64,000 bases of DNA from Microthrixaceae bacterium (GTDB lineage: Bacteria; Actinomycetota; Acidimicrobiia; Acidimicrobiales; Acidimicrobilacustridaceae), in assembly GCA_947449015.1 (NCBI GenBank), contig CANFQA010000005.1, forward strand, positions 1 to 64,000, in the 5' to 3' direction. The notes beneath the pieces were generated by a model, which saw only the letters and a program-made list of their open reading frames with translations, searched no databases and was not told where the DNA came from. Shown here piece by piece: positions 29,195 to 38,829 of the stretch. The position numbers were made by a program, and so were the translations under genes. Numbering within the stretch: the first letter of the stretch is position 1; every line of letters starts with the position of its first letter.

Positions 29195-30313
29195 ATGGCT
29201 GATCTCGAACCAGCGATCAACGATGCTCCGCCAGCGGGCCGAGCCTTGGTCGTGGGCGTCGGGCTGATCGGAGGGTCAATCGCCCTTGCGTTGAAGCGAG
29301 CCGGTTGGTCTGTGGTCGGTCGAGATCGTTCTTCTTCCTCGCTCGAAATGGCGATGGAGCTTGGCGTCATCGACGGCGTAGCGCCCGATGGTTACGTTGC
29401 CGGTATCGACGTGACATTTGTCGCGACGCCAGTTGGTTCAATCAACACTGAGGCGGTTCGCTCCCTCGCGGAGACCGACGGGCTTGTGACCGATGCTGGA
29501 AGTGTGAAGTCCGGGTTGATCTCGTTGATGTCGGATCCCCGCTTCGTCGGCGGTCACCCGATGGCAGGTAGCGAGCTTGAGGGTGTAGCTGGTGCGAGGG
29601 CTGACTTGTTCGAAGGTCGCACCTGGGTCCTGACCCCCGTGGACACCACTGATGATGATGCGCTTGCCCGGCTGCGCTCGGTGATCTCAGGGTTCGGAGC
29701 CGACGCGGTGTTTCTGCCTCCAGATGCCCATGACGCAATGGTGGCGGTAGTTTCACATGTACCTCATCTCACCGCGGCCAGCCTGATGGGTCTCGCTGCG
29801 TCGGCGGCTGCAGAGCACCGGGGCCTTTTGCGTCTGGCCGCGGGTGGTTTCCGGGATATGACTCGAATCGCTGCCGGATCGCCAACCATCTGGCCAGATA
29901 TCTGTGCGGAGAACGCGTCTGCCATCGTCGGGCAACTTGATGTGCTCATTGAGGCACTGGTGCATGTCCGAGCTGTCGTTGCTGAGAACGATCGAGTTGC
30001 GCTACTCACAATTCTCGAGAATGCCCGAGCAGCTCGAGTGGCCCTGCCGGCTCGGTTCACTCGTGCCGAAGATCTTGTCGAGATCAGGGTTCCGATCGCC
30101 GATGAAAAGGGAGCTCTCGCTCGGATCACTACCCAGGCCGCTGAGCTTGATGTGAGCATCGTGGACATCGAGATTGCCCATTCAGTCGAGGGCGATGAGG
30201 GGGTTCTGATTCTTCTCGTCGAAGCTGTGAACGGAGAGCGACTTCGAGAGGGCCTCATCGAGGCGGGACATCATCCAGTACTTCGGCCTCTCGATGGAAC
30301 TGACCGTGGCTGA
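29195..30313 (+). CDS. tyrA: Prephenate dehydrogenase with C-terminal ACT-like domain
   Basis: VVGVGLIGGSIALALKRAG; GGHPMAGSELEGV; terminal ACT-like segment. Confidence 0.93.
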   Translation: MADLEPAINDAPPAGRALVVGVGLIGGSIALALKRAGWSVVGRDRSSSSLEMAMELGVIDGVAPDGYVAGIDVTFVATPVGSINTEAVRSLAETDGLVTDAGSVKSGLISLMSDPRFVGGHPMAGSELEGVAGARADLFEGRTWVLTPVDTTDDDALARLRSVISGFGADAVFLPPDAHDAMVAVVSHVPHLTAASLMGLAASAAAEHRGLLRLAAGGFRDMTRIAAGSPTIWPDICAENASAIVGQLDVLIEALVHVRAVVAENDRVALLTILENARAARVALPARFTRAEDLVEIRVPIADEKGALARITTQAAELDVSIVDIEIAHSVEGDEGVLILLVEAVNGERLREGLIEAGHHPVLRPLDGTDRG

Positions 30314-31613
30314 GAGCGGAACAACCCTTCCCGATCCCTACTCGATGCAGCCGTTCAGTGGCCTCATTGACGCCGAAGTGAAGGTTCCTGGTTCGAAGAG
30401 CATCACCAATCGAGCGCTTCTGTGTGCGGCGTTGGCCGCGGGTACGAGCCGACTCGAAGGAGTACTTTTCGCGGACGACACCGAAGCCATGCTGAGTTGC
30501 ATTCAGTCTCTCGGGGCAACCGTGCGCATCGACCGGGAAAATTCGGTCGTGACTGTTGAAGGAACTGGCGGTTCCATCTCTCCGTCACCTGGGGCCCTCG
30601 ATGCTCGCCAGTCTGGAACCACAGCTCGGTTCATCGCAGCAGCGCTTGTGTTGTCGAGCGAGGGTCGCGTTCTTGATGCGTCATCACAAATGCGAGCCCG
30701 GCCGATGGAACCCACCATTGAGGCTCTGCGGATGCTGGGTGCGGAGGTCAACGAACTTGGAGTTCCCGGGCGTCTCCCTGTTTCAATTCGAGGATCGAGC
30801 CAGCAAGAACGTCCAACCCTTGTCCTGCCTGGTGATATCTCAAGCCAGTTCATCTCAGGGTTGTTGCTTGTTGCACCGTGCCTCGACCATGGCCTGCGAC
30901 TTGAGCTCTCGACCGATGCAGTTTCGGCCCCGTACCTCGCCATGACCGCGTCAGTCATGCGCAGCTTCGGCGCCCAGGTCAACGACGAGGAACCCGGAGT
31001 GTTCCTCGTCGAGCCCGGGGGCTACACGGCCGTGAACTACCGGATCGAACCTGATGCTTCGGCAGCTTCTTACTTCTTCGCGGCGGCTGCGATCTGTGGT
31101 GGTCGAGTGCTCATCAACGGACTTGGTGACAGCTCGATCCAGGGCGACATCGGCTTCGTCGATGTGCTCCGCGACATGGGAGCACTCGTTGAGCGAAACG
31201 CGACCTCAATCAGCGTTCAAGGGAGTTCCCTCCGAGGGGTTGACGTCGATTTCTCAGCCATCTCTGACACCGCCCAAACCCTTGCTGCTGTCGCTACCTA
31301 CGCGCAGGGGGTTACACGGGTGCGAGGAATTGGGTTCATCCGGGCCAAAGAAACCGACAGAATTGCCGCTGTTGTCACCGAATTGCGACGCTGCGGAATC
31401 GGAGCGGTAGAGACCGAAGATGGTTTTGAGATCACTCCGGCAACAGTGAAGGCCGCCACGGTGCATACCTACGATGATCACCGGATGGCTATGAGTTTTT
31501 CTCTGCTTGGTCTACGTTCATCGGGCATCAAGATCGCCGAACCTGCCTGTGTCACCAAGACGTTTCCCGGGTTCTTCGAAGTTCTCGAATCCATTCGTCC
31601 GGAGCACTCATGA
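30294..31613 (+). CDS. aroA: 3-phosphoshikimate 1-carboxyvinyltransferase
   Basis: KVPGSKSITNRALLCAALA; DARQSGTTARFI; YDDHRMAMSFSLLGL. Confidence 0.97.
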   Translation: MELTVAESGTTLPDPYSMQPFSGLIDAEVKVPGSKSITNRALLCAALAAGTSRLEGVLFADDTEAMLSCIQSLGATVRIDRENSVVTVEGTGGSISPSPGALDARQSGTTARFIAAALVLSSEGRVLDASSQMRARPMEPTIEALRMLGAEVNELGVPGRLPVSIRGSSQQERPTLVLPGDISSQFISGLLLVAPCLDHGLRLELSTDAVSAPYLAMTASVMRSFGAQVNDEEPGVFLVEPGGYTAVNYRIEPDASAASYFFAAAAICGGRVLINGLGDSSIQGDIGFVDVLRDMGALVERNATSISVQGSSLRGVDVDFSAISDTAQTLAAVATYAQGVTRVRGIGFIRAKETDRIAAVVTELRRCGIGAVETEDGFEITPATVKAATVHTYDDHRMAMSFSLLGLRSSGIKIAEPACVTKTFPGFFEVLESIRPEHS

Positions 31614-32257
31614 ACGATTCACCGATGATCATCGCCATTGACGGACCCGCCGGTTCGGGGAAGTCCACTGTTGCTCGAGCGGTGTCCGAACGGGTGGGAA
31701 TTCCTTATCTGGACACCGGTGCGATGTACCGATCCGTCGCCTTTGCCGCGCTGCGCGCTGGCGTCGATCCAGAAGACGCAGAGCAGGTCAGCAACTTGGC
31801 TCGAGAATTGGTACTGGTGATGCGACCGGACGGCACAGTTCTCGTCGACGGTGCTGATGCCACGATCGAGATCCGCGGACCGGAAGTCACCCGAGCAGTG
31901 AGCATTGTGGCTGCGAACCCCACCGTTCGGTCAGAGATGAGATCTCGCCAGCGTCAGTGGGCGCGTGAGCAGGGCGGGGGAGTGATGGAAGGACGCGATA
32001 TTGGAACCGTTGTCTTTCCCGACGCCCGTTTGAAGGTGTATCTCGATGCGTCCCCCGAGATTCGTGCTGCTCGTCGCTCCAAGGAAGTTGCCGATCTGTC
32101 ATACGAATCGGTGGCGTCCGATCTTGCGAGACGCGATGCGCTTGACCAGAACCGCGCCCACGATCCGCTGACTGTGTCAGAAGATGCATGTGTGATCGAT
32201 ACAAGCCACCTCAGTGTTGAGGAGATCGTCGACAGCATTTTGGAGCTGCTCGAATGA
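31610..32257 (+). CDS. cmk: Cytidylate kinase
   Basis: IIAIDGPAGSGKSTVARAVSERVGIPYLDTGAMYR; MEGRDIGTVVFPDA. Confidence 0.97.
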   Translation: MNDSPMIIAIDGPAGSGKSTVARAVSERVGIPYLDTGAMYRSVAFAALRAGVDPEDAEQVSNLARELVLVMRPDGTVLVDGADATIEIRGPEVTRAVSIVAANPTVRSEMRSRQRQWAREQGGGVMEGRDIGTVVFPDARLKVYLDASPEIRAARRSKEVADLSYESVASDLARRDALDQNRAHDPLTVSEDACVIDTSHLSVEEIVDSILELLE

Positions 32258-33042
32258 GTCGCGAGCCGCTGCACGTGCCCGCCGGTCACGAGAAGGGGGA
32301 GGTGATGAGCCGCTCCCAGAACCTCCTCTACAGCGTCGTTCGCGGAGCGATTCACCTTTACCTGCTGGCTTGGCATCGTCTGGAGATCATCGGCCTCGAG
32401 AATCTGCCGGAGTCTGGCTCCTACATCGTCTCGCCCATTCACCGCTCAAACCTTGATTCGCTGGTTATTTCGGCGATCACTCGCCGTCGTATGCGCTACA
32501 TGGGCAAGGAATCACTGTGGACCACCCGAATCACCGGTTGGTTCTTCTCAGCCATGGGTGGATTCCCCGTGCAGCGGGGTTCAGCCGATCGCGAGGCGCT
32601 CAAGGCTGCGCTCACCGTGGTCTCGCGCGGGGAACCATTGGTGATGTTTCCTGAAGGGACCCGTCAGAGCGGTCCGGTCCTTACTGAGTTCTTCGACGGA
32701 CCCGCGTACGTTTCCTGCCGCAGCGGTGTACCCATCATTCCTGTTGGTCTCGGCGGCACCGAGGCGGCAATGACCAAAGGCTCCAAGATGATTCGCCCGG
32801 TCCGGATCACGATCGTCGTGGGTGAGCCTCTCCATCCTGATGTGCCCACCGACGGCGGTCGCGTCCCCCGGAGGGCCATTCGTGAGCAGAGTTCTCGGCT
32901 CGGCGCTGCAATCCAAGGACTCTTCGATGAGGCACAGTTGCGAGCTGGACGTCCCAACCCACCCCGATGGGCGACCGAGAGCGTTGCCCCACTCGGCGAA
33001 GATCCGACAGATGTCGCCGACCCCTCCGAAGATGCGTCATGA
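32254..33042 (+). CDS. plsC: 1-acyl-sn-glycerol-3-phosphate acyltransferase
   Basis: SPIHRSNLDSLVI (HX4D-like) and MFPEGTRQSG. Confidence 0.92.
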   Translation: MSREPLHVPAGHEKGEVMSRSQNLLYSVVRGAIHLYLLAWHRLEIIGLENLPESGSYIVSPIHRSNLDSLVISAITRRRMRYMGKESLWTTRITGWFFSAMGGFPVQRGSADREALKAALTVVSRGEPLVMFPEGTRQSGPVLTEFFDGPAYVSCRSGVPIIPVGLGGTEAAMTKGSKMIRPVRITIVVGEPLHPDVPTDGGRVPRRAIREQSSRLGAAIQGLFDEAQLRAGRPNPPRWATESVAPLGEDPTDVADPSEDAS

Positions 33043-33049
33043 TTTACCC

Positions 33050-34222
33050 ATGACACTTCTGGGGGAACACGGAACCGATCTCATCGATTCGATCTCTGCG
33101 GTGGTGACCGCAGAGGCTGGCTTGTGCGAGGAAGCACGAACCATGACCTCGAGCGTGGTCGACGCCATGTGGGAGAGCGGGCTCATGCGCTACATGAACC
33201 CTTCCGCTGCCGGTGGCACCGAACCATCCTTCGCAGAGATGCTTGAGATGTGGGAACGCATGGCCTGGCTCGATGGTTCCTTCGGTTGGATCGGCATCGC
33301 CAATCTGCCCTCAGCAGCTGCGGTTGCGGCATACCTCCCAGAGGTAGGCTTTCAGGAGGTCTTTGGTGGATCCGATCGGGTGACGCTCGCAGGACAGTTC
33401 GCTCCGAACGGCCAGGGCGTCAAGGTCGAGGGTGGCTACCGCATTTCCGGATCCTGGAACTTCGGCTCTGGCACCGGACACGCGGCCTATGTCTGCGCCG
33501 GATTCCTGCCGATAGACGATGGAAACTTCTGCTTCGACGCCAACGGCGAGATCTCGCTGATGGTCGCAGTCATTCCACGCGAGGAAATCACTTTTACTGA
33601 CGGCTGGCATGTGCAGGGCCTTCGAGGAACTGGTTCCTTCGATTACAACGTCGCAGAGCTCTTCGTGCCTGAGCACCGCACTTTTGATCTGTTTGCTCGT
33701 ACGCCGAACCGGGGAGCATCACCCGCGTTCCATATGGGGCTCATGGCTATCACTGCTGCTGGGCATGCAGGCTGGGCACTCGGTGTCGCCAAAAGCATGC
33801 TCGACGATGTCCGCGACCTTGCGCTGGTGAAGGCTCGCATGGGCGATATGGAGACTCTTGCGCATAAAGCTTCGTTCCAGCGCGGGTACGCACATCATCT
33901 TGGGATGTGGCGAGCCGCCCAACTGCTTGTACTCGACACGTTTTCTCGGGTTGAAGCCGAAGTTGCAGCCGGAAACGAACTGACACCCACGATGCGTGCC
34001 GACACCCGAATCGCCGCCACCTACGCAACGGAGGCATGTCGAGAGGTCGCTCAGTGGGCCCATCTTGCTGCCGGGACGACCGCCATTCGCCAGGGAAGCC
34101 GTCTTGAGCGAGCGTTCCGTGATCTCTACACCGGTACGCAGCACGCCTTCATCTCGGAGAAGACCTACCTCGACTCCGCACAGGTGCTGCTCGGTTTGGT
34201 CGAAGACCAAAGAGGTCTGTGA
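33050..34222 (+). CDS. Acyl-CoA dehydrogenase family protein
   Basis: SFGWIGIANLPSAAAVAAYLP; GGYRISGSWNFGSGTGHA; C-terminal helical domain. Confidence 0.87.
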   Translation: MTLLGEHGTDLIDSISAVVTAEAGLCEEARTMTSSVVDAMWESGLMRYMNPSAAGGTEPSFAEMLEMWERMAWLDGSFGWIGIANLPSAAAVAAYLPEVGFQEVFGGSDRVTLAGQFAPNGQGVKVEGGYRISGSWNFGSGTGHAAYVCAGFLPIDDGNFCFDANGEISLMVAVIPREEITFTDGWHVQGLRGTGSFDYNVAELFVPEHRTFDLFARTPNRGASPAFHMGLMAITAAGHAGWALGVAKSMLDDVRDLALVKARMGDMETLAHKASFQRGYAHHLGMWRAAQLLVLDTFSRVEAEVAAGNELTPTMRADTRIAATYATEACREVAQWAHLAAGTTAIRQGSRLERAFRDLYTGTQHAFISEKTYLDSAQVLLGLVEDQRGL

Positions 34223-34249
34223 GTCCGACCTCTCCGCGCTGCACAAGGG

Positions 34250-34798
34250 TTAACGCATTGTCGTTGCGGTGAGGCGACGAACCAGCGGCTCGAAATGTGA
34301 AAGCGGAAGCGTGTCGTAGTCAGGGTCGAACGCGATCTGATCCCAGTCATCCGCGAAGTGTTCGGCCAGATCGAATTGCTCAGAGGTCAGAGCCGGGCGG
34401 TGGTCCTCACGAGCATCGGGATTGCCGCCGAAATGCGCGTAGTAGTGACGGCCTTGGAAATCCTGATGGACACGAATCATCTCGTAAACATCCGGACGAA
34501 CGAACGGCTTAATCATCTCAGCAGCGATGGCGGGGTGATTCGTAACGCTGATTGCCTTACCGACGTCGTGCATGAGCGAGGCGAAGATGACCTCGTCATC
34601 GGCACCGGCTCGCTCCGCCAGCGTTGCGGTCTGCAGACAGTGGGTGAGTTGGTCAGTGCCGAACCCGTCGGTGATTTCAGCAAGTGACTCCAGAAGCATC
34701 AGCATCCGGTCGGCAACTCGACCCTGGTTCTCCGCTGTCCGGGCACCGATTTCCATCCACTGCTCGGCGGTTGATTCGTCCATTCGCGTGAAACTCAT
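34250..34798 (-). CDS. HD-domain protein, PhnZ/inositol-oxygenase-like
   Basis: SLMHDVGKAISVTNH and VHQDFQGRHYYAHFGGNPDARE motifs. Confidence 0.8.
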   Translation of the reverse strand: MSFTRMDESTAEQWMEIGARTAENQGRVADRMLMLLESLAEITDGFGTDQLTHCLQTATLAERAGADDEVIFASLMHDVGKAISVTNHPAIAAEMIKPFVRPDVYEMIRVHQDFQGRHYYAHFGGNPDAREDHRPALTSEQFDLAEHFADDWDQIAFDPDYDTLPLSHFEPLVRRLTATTMR

Positions 34799-34832
34799 GT
34801 GCGAAGTCTGCCACTGACACCGTATCTGTGCG

Positions 34833-35885
34833 CTACCCCAGTGATGCCAACACGTCGCTGGCATGAACCGTGCGATCGTTGACTGGGGTGCGGTCGGCCA
34901 CAGGCCCGCCGAGCATGAAGGTGCCAGCCACATCGACGGCGGTCATGAGCTCACGAAGGTTGCGAGGGGGCGGGAAATACTCGTCTTCCTCAGTCACCCG
35001 AACCTCTTCGACTCCAAGGACAGGAGCCAAGCGTGCGATCACAGCCTCTACAAGTTCTTCGGGGGCTGAGGCCCCTGCAGTGACACCGACGACCCCGCTG
35101 AGATCATCGGGAAGTTCCTCAGCACCGTTGACTCTGTAGACCCGAGGGCACCCGGCATGTCGAGCGAGGCTTTCAAGCGCACGAGTGTTGGACGAGTTGG
35201 CGGACCCGATCACAATGACAGCATCGCACCGGGGAGAAATTTCTAACAGTGCCGACTGGCGATTGGTGGTGGCGAAGCAGAGATCAGACCGTCCTGGAAC
35301 CCACATGTCGGGGAAACGATCTCGAGTGGCGTCGAGAACATCGGCCCAGTCGCGATGACTGAGGGTGGTTTGCGCCAGAAGCGCCACTGGCTCCTCAAAC
35401 GAGGGAAGCATCGCCACTTCCTGGACGGATTCGACTCGATGGATGGAGTCAGGAGCTACAGCCATTGTGCCGACGGCCTCTTCGTGTCCTTCGTGACCGA
35501 TGTACACAATCTGGTAGCCCTTGCCAGCACGGACCTTCACTTCGTGATGCACCTTGGTAACCAGCGGGCAGACCGCATCAACGACATAGCCACCGTTTCG
35601 TTGGGCAGTTGCCACAACCTCCGGTGCCGATCCGTGCGCTGAGAGCATGACCGGGCTGCCGAGCGGCACCTCGTCAATGCTGTCGACGAAGATCACTCCG
35701 AGAGCCTCAAACCGCTCGACGACACGTTGATTGTGAACGATCTCGTGGTAGCAGTACACAGGGGACTCGAAGGCCCTGACCATCCAGGCGAGAGCCTTAA
35801 TTGCCATTTCGACCCCGGCACAGAATCCGCGTGGTGCAGCCAAAAGCACACGCTGCACTGAATCGGTTGTGGGGGAGGCGTCCAT
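34833..35885 (-). CDS. ispH: 4-hydroxy-3-methylbut-2-enyl diphosphate reductase
   Basis: VLLAAPRGFCAGVEMAIKAL…YCYHEIVHNQRVVE. Confidence 0.97.
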   Translation of the reverse strand: MDASPTTDSVQRVLLAAPRGFCAGVEMAIKALAWMVRAFESPVYCYHEIVHNQRVVERFEALGVIFVDSIDEVPLGSPVMLSAHGSAPEVVATAQRNGGYVVDAVCPLVTKVHHEVKVRAGKGYQIVYIGHEGHEEAVGTMAVAPDSIHRVESVQEVAMLPSFEEPVALLAQTTLSHRDWADVLDATRDRFPDMWVPGRSDLCFATTNRQSALLEISPRCDAVIVIGSANSSNTRALESLARHAGCPRVYRVNGAEELPDDLSGVVGVTAGASAPEELVEAVIARLAPVLGVEEVRVTEEDEYFPPPRNLRELMTAVDVAGTFMLGGPVADRTPVNDRTVHASDVLASLG

Positions 35886-35920
35886 GGGCCTTGAGGTTAC
35901 TGGCGGTAGCGTGGTGGGCC

Positions 35921-37300
35921 ATGTCCGCACCTCTCGTGATCGCCGTTACTCCGGGATCGCCCGCCGCCCTCGCTGGGGTAGAACCCGGCGATGAGATTCT
36001 CGCGCTTAATGGCGAGGTACCGCGAGACATCATCGAATACCGCCTTCTCACTGATGAGGCGGAGCTGACCCTCGATATCTCCCGAGGTGGTCTCGAACTG
36101 CAGCTTGAGATGCTTAAGGCAGTGGGGGAGCCGCTTGGTGCCGAGATTCAATCGGCGCTATTCGATCAGGTACGAACCTGTGACAATCATTGCGAGTTCT
36201 GCTTTATCTATCAGCTCCCCCCGGGCATGCGGCAGAGCTTGTATCTGAAAGATGACGATTATCGGTTGTCATTCCTGTACGGAAATTTCACGACACTCAC
36301 GCGCTTTACCGAGGCCGATTTTGAGCGTGTCGTGACAGAGCGGATCTCACCGTTGCATGTCTCCATCCATGCGACTGATCCAGACATCCGATCGACACTT
36401 CTTCGTAACCGCCGGGGAGCGACAAGCTTGCGCTGGTTGCGCGCGCTCCTCGATCACGGCATCGAGATCCACGGACAGATCGTGGTGTGCCCTGATCGCA
36501 ATAACGGTGAAATTCTTGATGACACGCTTGCCGGAATCCTCGATCAGTTCCCCGAACTGGCGAGTATTTGTGTCGTTCCACTCGGCGTGAGCCGTTACAA
36601 CACCGAAGAGGCAATGCGGCCCCATACGCGCACAGAAGCACTCGATGTCGTGCGCACGGTTGAAGACTGGCAAGAAGTATTCCGTCTGACGCTTGGCCAT
36701 CGACTCGTCTTCGCAGCTGATGAGTACTACCTGTTGGCCGATGTCGCATTCCCGGAGCCAGCGGCGTATGAGGGTTTCCCGATGCACGAGGACGGCGTGG
36801 GCATGGCTCGCACGTTTGAGTTGGAGTTCAACGGCGAAGTCGAGAGCCCCACCGGAGTCGCCACAGGATTCTTCGCTTGGGTGGATGGCGCGCCCCCTGA
36901 GGGTTACCGCGCCCCTCGATCCCTACCAGCACCTGATGGTGGGGGTCACACAGTGAGCCTCCGTCCGTCGGCTCGAGCTCCGATCGGTATCCTCACTGGC
37001 CCATACGGGGCTTCGATTCTCGGGCCGCTCGTCGCGGCGCTCCAGCGTGATGACATTCGCATTATTGAGGTCGAGAATCAGTATTTCGGGGGGAACACGG
37101 GGGTTGCGGGCCTCATGACCGGCTCCGACCTCGCTCGGACCCTTTCGGGAGAACCTGACGGTCACCGCTATCTTCTTCCCGACGTGTGTTTGTCTCAGGG
37201 TCGTTTCCTGGACGGAACCACCCCTGAGGATCTTCCTCGGCCGGTCGAAGTAGTTCCGACCGACGGCATCGCTCTTCGAGCGGCATTGGAGCAACGATGA
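35921..37300 (+). CDS. PDZ - radical SAM-like - DUF512 protein
   Basis: PDZ-like N-terminus, RTCDNHCEFCFIYQLPPGMRQSLYLKDDDYRLSFLYGNFTTLT; precedes der. Confidence 0.9.
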   Translation: MSAPLVIAVTPGSPAALAGVEPGDEILALNGEVPRDIIEYRLLTDEAELTLDISRGGLELQLEMLKAVGEPLGAEIQSALFDQVRTCDNHCEFCFIYQLPPGMRQSLYLKDDDYRLSFLYGNFTTLTRFTEADFERVVTERISPLHVSIHATDPDIRSTLLRNRRGATSLRWLRALLDHGIEIHGQIVVCPDRNNGEILDDTLAGILDQFPELASICVVPLGVSRYNTEEAMRPHTRTEALDVVRTVEDWQEVFRLTLGHRLVFAADEYYLLADVAFPEPAAYEGFPMHEDGVGMARTFELEFNGEVESPTGVATGFFAWVDGAPPEGYRAPRSLPAPDGGGHTVSLRPSARAPIGILTGPYGASILGPLVAALQRDDIRIIEVENQYFGGNTGVAGLMTGSDLARTLSGEPDGHRYLLPDVCLSQGRFLDGTTPEDLPRPVEVVPTDGIALRAALEQR

Positions 37301-38619
37301 GTACCGCGACACCACGCCAACTGCCAACTGTGGCGGTCGTTGGTCGTCCGAATGTCGGAAAGTCGACGCTCTTCAACCGCATCGTCGGACGACGGGAAGC
37401 CATCGTTGAGGAGAAGCCGGGCGTCACTCGAGATCGCAAAGAGATCGTGGCCGAATGGCAGGGATACGAGTTCACGCTTGTCGACACTGGCGGTTGGATG
37501 CCCGGTGGATCGGAGCTCGACGCCAAGGTTTCGAAGCAAAGTGAACGAGCAATCCTCGACGCCGATGCAGTGCTGTTCGTCGTGGATGTCAACGTCGGCA
37601 TCACCGAAGAAGACAGCAGAGTCGCACAGATTCTGCGAAAGCACGGACGACCTGTTCTTCTCATTGCAAATAAGGTTGACGACACCAACCGCGACGCAGC
37701 AGCTTGGGAGTTACTGGGGCTTGGCCTCGGCGACCCGGTTCTTGTGAGTGCGCTGCACGGTCGAGGCACCGGCGACATGTTGGACGCTCTGCTCCTCGTT
37801 TTGCCAGCTCTAGAGGTTGAAGAACCCGCTCCAACTGCTTTGCCTGAGGACAAGATTTTCTCGGTGGCCATCGTGGGACGCCCGAACGTTGGGAAGTCCA
37901 CCCTCTTCAATCGTCTTATTGGTGAAGACCGTTCCGTCGTCCACGACATGCCCGGCACCACCCGGGACGCGGTCGACACCATCGTCGAAACACCGGATGG
38001 TCCTGTGCGGTTCGTTGATACCGCCGGAATGCGTCGCCGGGCGAAGATCGACGAGGGAACTGAGTACTACTCGCTGGTGCGTGCCTTGCAGGCAATCGAT
38101 CGGGCGGACGTTGCGTTGCTCGTCATTGATGCCACTGTTGGTGTCACCGCGCAGGATCAGCGTCTTGCCGAGCGCATCGATGCCGCTGGCTGCCCAGTGG
38201 TTGTGCTGCTCAATAAGTGGGAACTGCTTGATGCTGAGCAGCATGCAGAAGTTGGCTACCAAATCAGCCAGAAGCTCCATTTCATCGGTGAATCGCCCGT
38301 GCTGAAGATCAGCGCCCTCACGGGAAAGGGTGTGCACAGGCTGCTTCCTGCACTCTCAGGAACAATCGACGACTACCACCGCCGCATTCCGACCCGAAAA
38401 GTCAATCAGGTCCTGCGGGCAGCGCAGGCTGCACAACCTGCGCCTCATGGTGGACGGGTTCTGTATGCCACCCAGGGCGCTGTCGATCCGCCCACATTCA
38501 CCCTGTTCGCCAACAAGGAACTTCCAGCCTCGTATCTGCGCTATCTCGAACGCTCTCTGCGTGAAGAATGCGGGTTCGGCGCGACACCTATCAAGTTGCG
38601 TGTTCGCAAGCGGGACTGA
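37297..38619 (+). CDS. der: Ribosome biogenesis GTPase Der (two GTPase domains)
   Basis: Two GRPNVGKSTLFNR P-loops plus KH-like C-terminus. Confidence 0.98.
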   Translation: MSTATPRQLPTVAVVGRPNVGKSTLFNRIVGRREAIVEEKPGVTRDRKEIVAEWQGYEFTLVDTGGWMPGGSELDAKVSKQSERAILDADAVLFVVDVNVGITEEDSRVAQILRKHGRPVLLIANKVDDTNRDAAAWELLGLGLGDPVLVSALHGRGTGDMLDALLLVLPALEVEEPAPTALPEDKIFSVAIVGRPNVGKSTLFNRLIGEDRSVVHDMPGTTRDAVDTIVETPDGPVRFVDTAGMRRRAKIDEGTEYYSLVRALQAIDRADVALLVIDATVGVTAQDQRLAERIDAAGCPVVVLLNKWELLDAEQHAEVGYQISQKLHFIGESPVLKISALTGKGVHRLLPALSGTIDDYHRRIPTRKVNQVLRAAQAAQPAPHGGRVLYATQGAVDPPTFTLFANKELPASYLRYLERSLREECGFGATPIKLRVRKRD

Positions 38620-38625
38620 TGATCG

Positions 38626-38829
38626 ATGCCCTGGTGTGATGACTGCTCGAGATTCTGGAATCCCAACTCACTTCCACCGGATGGAACCTGCCCAACATGT
38701 GCGCGTCTCATTGGTGACCCACCCAAGGTTCAGCGCGTGCCATGGCACTTCTGGGTCCTCGTGGTAGCAGCGGGTCTTTATCTTGGGTGGCGTGCCATCC
38801 AAGGCATCGAATGGCTTCTAAGCAGATGA
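38626..38829 (+). CDS. Small zinc-ribbon membrane protein
   Basis: MPWCDDCSRFWNPNSLPPDGTCPTCARL + single TM helix; stop overlaps next ATG. Confidence 0.75.
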   Translation: MPWCDDCSRFWNPNSLPPDGTCPTCARLIGDPPKVQRVPWHFWVLVVAAGLYLGWRAIQGIEWLLSR

